The position numbers and the translations under genes were made by a program. A model generated the notes under the pieces. That model was not told the origin of the DNA. It searched no databases and saw nothing but the letters and a program-made list of their open reading frames with translations. This document shows positions 1 to 6,156 of a stretch of 17,635 bases of DNA, one piece after another. The stretch's first letter is position 1, and the number at the start of each line of letters is the position of its first letter. Source of the DNA: Gammaproteobacteria bacterium (GTDB lineage: Bacteria; Pseudomonadota; Gammaproteobacteria; Pseudomonadales; UBA3067); NCBI GenBank assembly GCA_019090565.1, contig JAHRVS010000080.1:1-17635 (forward strand), read 5' to 3'.

Positions 1-1198
1 ACTTGATAACCAGCCGAGCCCAACCTTCCATAAAGGGGGTCAATTTTAGCGGTTTTTCATTTGGCTCCATAGGGAACGCGAGAACGATGCCAGGCAAATA
101 GGTACAGGTATACATGAAGGCAAATAAAACACCCATCGCAGTAATGTTACCGAAATCATGAAACGCAGGAGACTCACTAAAGTTCATGCCCAAAAAACCA
201 ACTGCCGTGGTAATACTCGTTAGTAAAATTGGAAGCATATTGGATTCAAGGCTGATTTTCATCGCGTCTTCTTTCGTGTTCCCTTGCCTAAACGCAACAA
301 TATATTGGGTCAATACATGAACACTGTCCGCCATCGCGAGGATGAGCACCATGATAGGAGCCATCATAGAGGTGGGCGTTAAACTATAACCCAGCCAACC
401 CGTAGCACCCATGGTCAGAACGTTTGAAACGATGATGATAAAAATCGTGCCCAACACAGATGTACCAGAGCGCAACAGTAACCCCAGCACAAGAAAAGAG
501 ATGACAACGGTCAGAGGCATCAAGAATGCCAAGTCATCTTTTACAACATCAACCATTGAGGCTTCTAGAGAAGGCCCACCCATAAAGTGAACTTCCATAC
601 CTGGGTTGTTTTTTATCAGGTCTGCTTGTACACCATTCAGGTATCCCACCATCTCTGTTACGGCAGGCAAACGCTTAACCGGATCTGTTGGCAACGCCAA
701 CGTAACAATCAAAGAGGTAACGTTCTCTGCCGATGAAACAAGCCCTTTCTTTAAATAGGCGTCTTGATTTGCAAACTCCTTAATTGATTGAATATCGTCA
801 TCAGTTAATTTGTAGGCATCTTCAACCAGTGGCTCTACGGTAAACGTGTCATCTTCTGATGACGACCGCTGATAATTACTAACAGAGTCAACACGTATCG
901 AGTAAGGTGTTTCCCATAAAACATCAGTGAGATCTTGAACAATCTCCAGAGTGCCTTTGTCAAAAACCTTGTTATTGCTAGGCTTGATAAGGAAGACAAC
1001 GTTATCGGCTTGTAAATATTCGGCTTCAATACTATCAAGCGTCAAGAGGTCGTGGTTTTCTTCACCAAACATATGACGAAAATCACCGTTAAAACCAATT
1101 TTACTTATTCCTACCGCTGCAAATAGCATTGTTAAAGTGCTAAAAACCAGCATTAATTTCCGATTGTCTACCAACCAGCTCGCGATTGACTTACTCAT
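1..1198 (-). CDS. RND/MMPL-family exporter, N-terminal part (cut by window edge)
   Basis: This is the first 399 codons of an inner-membrane RND-superfamily (MMPL/SSD-type) transporter; the gene runs off the left edge. Translation from the ATG at 1198 stays open to base 1. The visible layout is typical of the family: one N-terminal membrane helix (about residues 14-32), a large periplasmic loop (33-220), then five hydrophobic helices (about 223-243, 247-267, 274-296, 321-338, 349-374). The fourth helix carries the motif ADSVH (D291), which matches the position of the conserved GxxxDxxxH proton-relay Asp of RND proteins. A purine-rich site (AGGGA) lies just upstream of the ATG. The family moves lipids, fatty-acid-like or hydrophobic compounds by proton motive force; the substrate here is unknown. 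A PsrA-like operator upstream (1391-1408) hints at a link to fatty acids. Confidence 0.88.
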   Translation of the reverse strand, partial: MSKSIASWLVDNRKLMLVFSTLTMLFAAVGISKIGFNGDFRHMFGEENHDLLTLDSIEAEYLQADNVVFLIKPSNNKVFDKGTLEIVQDLTDVLWETPYSIRVDSVSNYQRSSSEDDTFTVEPLVEDAYKLTDDDIQSIKEFANQDAYLKKGLVSSAENVTSLIVTLALPTDPVKRLPAVTEMVGYLNGVQADLIKNNPGMEVHFMGGPSLEASMVDVVKDDLAFLMPLTVVISFLVLGLLLRSGTSVLGTIFIIIVSNVLTMGATGWLGYSLTPTSMMAPIMVLILAMADSVHVLTQYIVAFRQGNTKEDAMKISLESNMLPILLTSITTAVGFLGMNFSESPAFHDFGNITAMGVLFAFMYTCTYLPGIVLAFPMEPNEKPLKLTPFMEGWARLVIK

Positions 1199-1310
1199 AA
1201 ATTTCCCTTATCAGAGCCTAGTACGATTATGCAAAAACCTGCATAACAAGCTACCAAAGCGTTATAACTATTTCTAAATATTACCGCCACTCGTATTTGC
1301 GCTGGAGCCA

Positions 1311-1353
1311 CAAAGTTTCATGGGTAGGCAATATGCCAAATTCATAAACTTTG
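1311..1353. promoter_or_regulatory. Nested inverted repeat in the RND exporter upstream region
   Basis: CAAAGTTT at 1311-1318 is the exact reverse complement of AAACTTTG at 1346-1353. The adjoining ATG/CAT extends the stem past one bulged base. Inside sits a second small hairpin, GGCA-ATA-TGCC, at 1327-1337. It lies about 110 bases upstream of the exporter start, at or just after the predicted transcription start. It could be an mRNA leader structure or a DNA operator; no T-tract follows, so it is not an obvious terminator. Confidence 0.4.
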
Positions 1354-1355
1354 AC

Positions 1356-1384
1356 ATCATATACAATCACCCCGCTCTTCTCCA
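1356..1384 (-). promoter_or_regulatory. Candidate sigma-70 promoter for the RND exporter
   Basis: On the minus strand, TGGAGA (1384-1379) and TATGAT (1361-1356) are separated by 17 bases. They match the -35 and -10 consensus at 4/6 and 5/6 positions. The PsrA-like inverted repeat at 1391-1408 ends 6 bases upstream of the -35 box, a plausible place for a regulator. Called by eye only. Confidence 0.3.
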
Positions 1385-1390
1385 GCTTTT

Positions 1391-1408
1391 TTCAAACGAA
1401 TGTTTGAA
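1391..1408. promoter_or_regulatory. PsrA/TetR-like operator (TTCAAAC-N4-GTTTGAA)
   Basis: A perfect inverted repeat with 7-bp arms and a 4-base spacer (TTCAAAC GAAT GTTTGAA). Its core CAAAC-N4-GTTTG fits the published motif of PsrA, the TetR-family fatty-acid-responsive regulator of pseudomonads and relatives: (G/C)AAAC-N2-4-GTTT(G/C). It lies next to the candidate -35 box of the divergent RND exporter, so that gene is the likely target, though cysE could also be affected. No psrA gene is in the window. Confidence 0.5.
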
Positions 1409-1476
1409 TTAATACAAAGTCACTAAAAAACAATGACTTACTAAGCATCGTTCGTGATGCGCATCAATGGTATCGT

Positions 1477-1506
1477 TTTATGTAAATAATTTTAATGTAT
1501 TATAAT
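1477..1506 (+). promoter_or_regulatory. Candidate cysE promoter
   Basis: A perfect -10 hexamer, TATAAT, lies at 1501-1506 in an AT-rich stretch. A poor -35 (TTTATG, 1477-1482) lies 18 bases upstream. A start near 1513 would give cysE an untranslated leader of about 280 bases, which includes the competing hairpins at 1651-1718. The weak -35 suggests an activator or an error in this call. Confidence 0.35.
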
Positions 1507-1650
1507 GCCTCGTAAGCCTAGTAAATTGACACCCATCACACTATGACGAAGTAGCCCCTCCAACGGAAACTCCCTCGCGGCCTGAGCACGTTTAAAGTCC
1601 CCCGCCACATTGTGCTAACATCCACCTTTACGAAAAACCACCCAATTTCC

Positions 1651-1718
1651 GATTGCTACGTGCTGAGCAATCATGTAAAAGAACAAACTTTGGTTTTAAT
1701 ACGCTGTATTGCTCAGCA
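1651..1718 (+). promoter_or_regulatory. cysE leader with two mutually exclusive hairpins
   Basis: GATTGCT (1651-1657) pairs with AGCAATC (1666-1672) across an 8-base loop. The overlapping segment TGCTGAGCAAT (1661-1671) pairs perfectly over 11 bp with ATTGCTCAGCA (1708-1718) across a 36-base loop. The two stems share 1661-1672 and cannot coexist, as in attenuators and riboswitches. No T-tract follows the second stem, so a translation or RNA-stability role would be likelier than intrinsic termination. No known riboswitch class is recognised. Confidence 0.4.
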
Positions 1719-1790
1719 TTATTTTCATCGATCTAATTTGATGAAACAACCGCTTCCACGCACCCTCGACCACCCTAATACGGAATTGCC

Positions 1791-2600
1791 ATGTATAAAA
1801 AAAAGTCGATAACTGACCCGATATGGCAGTCAATTCGCGAAGAAGCCGCCACCCTAATCAAAGAAGAACCTTTCCTCGCTAGCTTTTTTCACTCCACGAT
1901 TCTCAGCCACGACACTATAGAAGGAGCTGTAAGTTTCCACCTAGCGAACAAACTAGACAGCCCAACCATGCCAGCAATACTGATTAGAGAAATTATTGAG
2001 CAAGCCCTCTCGCGCGACCCGCAGATTACCGATACCATTCGCAAAGATATAAGCGCAGTTATAGAGCGCGATCCGGTTTGCCGTAAACTCTCGACACCTT
2101 TTCTCTACTTTAAAGGCTTGCACGCCTTGCAGGGATACCGAATTGCAAATTGGTTATGGAAAGAAGGACGAGAATCACTGGCCCTGTTTTTTCAAAATCA
2201 AATTTCAGTGGTATTCGGAGTAGACATTCACCCCGCCGCAAAAATTGGCTCGGGCATCATGCTCGACCATGCTACGGGCATCGTGGTTGGCGAGACAGCC
2301 GTCGTAGAAGATAATGTTTCAATTATGCAGTCCGTCACCCTTGGTGGGACAGGCAAAGAAACAGGCGATAGACACCCTAAGATACAAAAAGGTGTACTCG
2401 TTGCTGCAGGCGCAAAAATCCTGGGGAATGTCACTATTGGGGAAGGTGTTAAGGTCGGCGCTGGCAGCGTCGTCCTGAAGGACATCCCTCCTCATGTAAC
2501 AGTAGTCGGCGTACCTGCAAAAATTATCGGCACACCTCAAGCAGAACAACCAGCCCTAGATATGTGTCAAACTCTTTCGGAGAGCGAAGGAGGTCCCTAG
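1791..2600 (+). CDS. cysE: Serine O-acetyltransferase CysE
   Basis: Transfers acetyl from acetyl-CoA to L-serine, giving O-acetylserine, the first committed step of cysteine synthesis in the cytoplasm. At 269 residues it matches the E. coli enzyme (273) nearly end to end. It has an N-terminal helical SATase domain (about 10-140, with LANKLDSPTMPA and STPFLYFKGLHALQ) and a left-handed beta-helix of hexapeptide repeats (about 145-245). Expected active-site residues are present: D145 in DIHPAAKIG, H160 in LDHATG, H195 in GDRHPKI, equal to E. coli D143, H158 and H193. The start is ATG with only a weak upstream GGA (1782-1784). The C-terminus ends in Gly-Gly-Pro rather than the Ile that docks into CysK in the enterobacterial cysteine synthase complex. 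serA follows 66 bases downstream and is probably co-transcribed. Confidence 0.97.
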   Translation: MYKKKSITDPIWQSIREEAATLIKEEPFLASFFHSTILSHDTIEGAVSFHLANKLDSPTMPAILIREIIEQALSRDPQITDTIRKDISAVIERDPVCRKLSTPFLYFKGLHALQGYRIANWLWKEGRESLALFFQNQISVVFGVDIHPAAKIGSGIMLDHATGIVVGETAVVEDNVSIMQSVTLGGTGKETGDRHPKIQKGVLVAAGAKILGNVTIGEGVKVGAGSVVLKDIPPHVTVVGVPAKIIGTPQAEQPALDMCQTLSESEGGP

Positions 2601-2666
2601 GCGACACCCAAAACCCATAAAACCTTTTCGTAATACCGTTTCACTCGCTTTTTAAGGCTTTAAATC

Positions 2667-3836
2667 ATGCACAAAATCACCACTTTTAATAACATCTCAT
2701 CAAAAGGGCTAACACGCTTCGACGAAAGCCACTACGACGTCAGACCAGAGCTAAGCGGCGCTGATGCCATATTATTACGCAGCCACAAGCTGGGCGAAGC
2801 TGAGATAGAAGGTTCCATTAAGGCAATAGCGCGAGCGGGTGCTGGTGTCAACAATATCCCACTTGCAGTGTGTACCGAGCGCGGCATTCCTGTATTCAAT
2901 ACACCAGGAGCAAATGCCAACGCAGTAAAAGAGCTTGTGCTCACAGGCTTACTCCTTTCTAGCCGAGGCATAGTAAACGGCATCAATTATGTCAACACTC
3001 TTGGTACCATCGATGACGCCAAAGAACTGAGTAAACTACTGGAAAAAGAAAAAAAACAATTCAGAGGCCAAGAACTTCAAGGTAAACGCTTAGGCGTCAT
3101 TGGCTTAGGGGCCATTGGCTCTAGAGTGGCGAATATGGCACTGGAATTAGGCATGGACGTTCTGGGTTACGACCCGGCTATCTCTGTTGAGGCGGCTTGG
3201 CGTCTTTCTAGTAATGTACAAAAAATGGATAGCATGCAAGCGCTACTTGCCCAATCTGATTACGTCACTTTGCATTTACCTGCAATTAAAGAGACCCACC
3301 ACACCATCAACCAAGACACCATAAAACATTTTAAAAAAGGTGCCTGCCTATTAAACTTTGCGCGAGAGGAAGTGGTAGACAGCGATGCGGCGCTAAGCGC
3401 GATTGAAACCGGCCAGTTAGGTATGTACATCACTGACTTCCCAACTCCAAGTTTAATTGGAAAGGACTCGGTACTATTGATGCCGCATATCGGTGCATCA
3501 ACGGCAGAAGCTGAAGAAAACTGCGCCATTATGGCTGCAGACCAGCTGAAAGATTTTCTAGAGAATGGCAACATTAAGAATTCAGTTAATTTCCCCACTC
3601 TCATCCTTGAGCGGTCAAAAGGCTACCGCATTGGCTTCACCAATCAAAATGTACCCAAGGTGCTCAGTAATGTCTTAGCGGTTTTTGCCGAAAATAATAT
3701 CAATGTTATTGATATTCTAAATAAGAGCCGCAATGAAATTGCCTACAACCTCTTAGACATAGACAAGCCCCCGTCAAAAGAGCTTCTTAATTCTCTAAAA
3801 GATATTGAAGGCGTTATCACGGCAAATAGCTTTTAA
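2667..3836 (+). CDS. serA: D-3-phosphoglycerate dehydrogenase, short ACT-domain type
   Basis: Probably oxidises 3-phosphoglycerate to 3-phosphohydroxypyruvate with NAD+, the entry step of serine synthesis. At 389 residues it is the short form. An N-terminal substrate-binding segment (1-95) has RAGAGVNNIP at 57-66. The Rossmann domain (about 96-285) has GLGAIG at 146-151. A C-terminal ACT-like domain (about 318-389) presumably senses serine. Catalytic positions are R233 in NFAREEVVD (commonly NxSRGxxVD in the family, so the loop is slightly unusual), the acidic D257, and H274 in MPHIGAS. AAGG lies 9 bases before the ATG. It follows cysE by 66 bases, so serine synthesis and its acetylation are encoded side by side. 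Another 2-hydroxyacid dehydrogenase activity is possible, but the ACT domain and RAGAGVNNIP favour SerA. Confidence 0.92.
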   Translation: MHKITTFNNISSKGLTRFDESHYDVRPELSGADAILLRSHKLGEAEIEGSIKAIARAGAGVNNIPLAVCTERGIPVFNTPGANANAVKELVLTGLLLSSRGIVNGINYVNTLGTIDDAKELSKLLEKEKKQFRGQELQGKRLGVIGLGAIGSRVANMALELGMDVLGYDPAISVEAAWRLSSNVQKMDSMQALLAQSDYVTLHLPAIKETHHTINQDTIKHFKKGACLLNFAREEVVDSDAALSAIETGQLGMYITDFPTPSLIGKDSVLLMPHIGASTAEAEENCAIMAADQLKDFLENGNIKNSVNFPTLILERSKGYRIGFTNQNVPKVLSNVLAVFAENNINVIDILNKSRNEIAYNLLDIDKPPSKELLNSLKDIEGVITANSF

Positions 3837-3852
3837 AATACCTCTAACGAAA

Positions 3853-3882
3853 GCACTGCTAGCTCCATGGAGCGAGCAGTGC
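3853..3882. terminator. 30-bp near-perfect palindrome between convergent serA and the ABC transporter
   Basis: GCACTGCT (3853-3860) pairs with AGCAGTGC (3875-3882). The 12-bp centre GCTCCATGGAGC (3862-3873) is itself a perfect palindrome, leaving one A/G mismatch. Its position 17 bases after the serA stop suggests a shared terminator. No T-tract follows on either strand, so it may act Rho-dependently, as an mRNA 3'-end stabiliser, or as a dispersed repeat. Confidence 0.45.
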
Positions 3883-3972
3883 GGCGCAAGAAAGCAAAGC
3901 TAGTGGGATTTCAATACTCTGTTTGGCCCGGAGAAAAGCGATTAATCAGGGCCTAAATTGAGCAAGAATTTA

Positions 3973-5757
3973 TTACGTAGAAAGTCCGTCGTCTAGCGGG
4001 TCTTTAAACTGCAGCGAGGCAAGCCTTGAATATAGCTCGCTGGATAACATCAACTCTTTATGGCTCCCCAGCTCAACAAGCTTACCCTGATCAAACACCG
4101 CAATCTGATCGACATGAACCACCGTCGACAAACGATGGGCTATCACAAACGTGGTGCGATTTTTCATCAGTGTTTCTAGTGCCTTTTGCACCACATGCTC
4201 ACTTTCCGCATCAAGCGCACTAGTGGCTTCATCGAGAAGCAATATTTTTGGATTTTTTAGAATGGCCCGCGCTATCGCAATGCGCTGCCTCTGACCACCA
4301 GAAAGACGCACCCCTCTTTCTCCAAGGTCACTGTCATAACCCTCTGGCAAACGCACTACAAACTCATCTGCATACGCAGCTTTTGCAGCGGCTATAATAT
4401 CTTCCTCGGTAGCATCAGGCTTTCCAAAACCAATGTTTTCTCTCACGGAGCCCGTAAACAGCGTCGGTAGCTGCGGAACAATAGCAATATCTCGCCTCAG
4501 CTCTTCCAAGGTTAAATCTCGAATATTAACCCCGTCGATATAAATCCCGCCCTCTTGAGGGTCATAAAAACGCAACATGAGATCAAAAACAGTACTCTTT
4601 CCTGCCCCTGATGGCCCCACAAACGCGACACTTTTTCCCGCCTCTAGCTTGAGAGAAACGTCATTCAGAGCGAGATAATCTGGCCGCGATGAGTAGTAAA
4701 AGCTCAATGATTTAAGCTCAACCTCTCCTTTGTGATTTTTCGGTAGGTTAAGCGGGTCTTTTGGATCCACAATGATCGACTCTGCATTGAGCAACTCCAC
4801 CAAGCGATCTGTTGCACCGCTGGCGCGTTGAAGCTCACCATAAACTTCGCTAATAGCCCCCAGGGACATCGCAACGAGGATGGCATAAAATACAAATGCA
4901 GCCAGATCACCCCCCGTAATAGTGCCTTTAATCACATCTTGGCCGCCTACCCAAAACATCGCCCCAATTGCCCCTAAAATCAGCATGATTGCCAGGGCAA
5001 CCAGCACGGACCTGTAACGAATCCTTGTTACAGCCGTCTCAAATGCTTGCTCAGCAAACCCATTAAACTGGGATTTTGCTAAGCCCTGATGATTGAATGC
5101 GTGAACCGTTTTAATATTCTGCAACGCCTCACCCACATAAGTACTTACGTCTGCAACACGGTCTTGGCTTTTCTTAGACAAGCTGCGCACTCGCCGTCCG
5201 ATCAAAAGAATCGGAAAAACGATAAAAGGTAACGATGAGAGAATAATCACCGACAATTTAATATTGGTGATTAACATTAGCGTTGTTCCACCAATCAGCA
5301 TAATGATATTACGCAAGGCAATAGATATTGAGGAGCTCAAAACTGATTGCAGCAACGTTGTATCCGTAGTAATTCGAGACTGAATTTCGCCACTGAGATT
5401 ACTTTCAAAAAAACCGGGATGTAGATCAACAACATGGCTGAACACGGCTTCCCTAATATCTGTAACAACTCGCTCGCCAATCCACATAACCAAATAAAAG
5501 CGGGAAAAGGTACCCAATGCCAGCGCAACGGTTAATCCAATGAAACCAACAACGGTGCTGCCTAAGCTATTCATAGACTCAGTAGCCAAACCTTGATCAA
5601 CCATGAATCGGATACCCTGGCCGATGAACAGCATCACGCCTGATGTAAAGACTAGTGCGACCAAAGCCAATACGATTCGAATTTTATACGGCTTGAGAAA
5701 TAGTGAAACTTGGGCTAAATGTGCGACGGTACTTTTTTTTGATTTCGATGAAGACAT
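3973..5757 (-). CDS. MsbA-related ABC half-transporter (fused permease and ATPase)
   Basis: A 594-residue type-I exporter half-transporter of the inner membrane, expected to work as a homodimer using ATP to export a lipid or hydrophobic compound. The membrane domain (about 20-320) has helices near 27-47, 66-90, 150-187 and 250-302. The ATPase domain (about 345-585) has a complete site: Walker A GPSGAGKS at 381-388, Q-loop in IVPQLPTLF (429), signature LSGGQ at 485-489, Walker B ILLLDE at 505-510, D-loop SALD, and H541 in IAHRLST. It resembles the MsbA-related subfamily (TIGR02204 type) more than MsbA itself, and no lpxK neighbour is present. The start is ATG at 5757 with no clear ribosome site. 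The gene stands alone, convergent with serA. The substrate cannot be told from sequence. Confidence 0.9.
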   Translation of the reverse strand: MSSSKSKKSTVAHLAQVSLFLKPYKIRIVLALVALVFTSGVMLFIGQGIRFMVDQGLATESMNSLGSTVVGFIGLTVALALGTFSRFYLVMWIGERVVTDIREAVFSHVVDLHPGFFESNLSGEIQSRITTDTTLLQSVLSSSISIALRNIIMLIGGTTLMLITNIKLSVIILSSLPFIVFPILLIGRRVRSLSKKSQDRVADVSTYVGEALQNIKTVHAFNHQGLAKSQFNGFAEQAFETAVTRIRYRSVLVALAIMLILGAIGAMFWVGGQDVIKGTITGGDLAAFVFYAILVAMSLGAISEVYGELQRASGATDRLVELLNAESIIVDPKDPLNLPKNHKGEVELKSLSFYYSSRPDYLALNDVSLKLEAGKSVAFVGPSGAGKSTVFDLMLRFYDPQEGGIYIDGVNIRDLTLEELRRDIAIVPQLPTLFTGSVRENIGFGKPDATEEDIIAAAKAAYADEFVVRLPEGYDSDLGERGVRLSGGQRQRIAIARAILKNPKILLLDEATSALDAESEHVVQKALETLMKNRTTFVIAHRLSTVVHVDQIAVFDQGKLVELGSHKELMLSSELYSRLASLQFKDPLDDGLST

Positions 5758-6156
5758 GTAAACGGTAGGCTACCTGTTGAGTAAATAATATTACTGGATT
5801 CGCTTTAATCACAGCAAAGGAAGCGTATCGGCATAGCAATTAGCGCTGCTCTAGAAGGCGGTATATTCAGGAGCACTGACACGGCATAGGATTACCAGCA
5901 TATCCCAATAAAGCTTTAGGCATTGAGAATAGCATAATGCGGTTTAATAATTGCAACTATCATCATTCAAATAAAGCCTGTCTTGACGAGATTCAAGCCT
6001 CGCTGCTCCACAGGCTAAATCCATAAGCAAGCTGTTATTTACAAAGAGTTTATCCTTCGAGTCGTAGGTATTAATTCACGGAAACTTATCAACCAAATGT
6101 TCTATACTCTGTTTCGAGCACCTTTATATTTTTAACACCCCTTTGAAACCGAGGCT
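5758..6156. other. Divergent intergenic region, ABC transporter / M16 protease
   Basis: These 399 bases presumably hold promoters for both flanking genes. The small palindrome GGTAG-G-CTACC (5764-5774) sits just ahead of the transporter start. TATACT at 6103-6108 is a possible -10 for the protease, without a good -35. A 29-codon frame from ATG 5937 lacks a ribosome site and is not called. Confidence 0.5.

Larger units (their letters stand above)
1199..1790. other. Divergent intergenic region between the RND exporter and cysE
   Basis: These 592 bases hold no convincing gene. They contain a nested inverted repeat at 1311-1353, a PsrA-like inverted repeat at 1391-1408, a 12-bp perfect palindrome (TGATGCGCATCA) at 1455-1466, a candidate cysE promoter near 1501, and two competing hairpins at 1651-1718. 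Open frames here are short, lack ribosome sites and resemble no family I recognise. Confidence 0.7.

Noticed and set aside
1612..1812. 66-codon frame upstream of and overlapping cysE, including a 23-codon version from ATG 1741
   Set aside because: GTG start without ribosome site, no family resemblance, and overlaps the cysE start. A leader peptide is conceivable, but it has only one Cys codon and no stop ahead of cysE.
5863..5877. 15-bp exact repeat ATATTCAGGAGCACT also present at 14946-14960
   Set aside because: The second copy is just the ribosome-site region of the aldehyde dehydrogenase gene, and one 15-bp match in a window this size is not far from chance.
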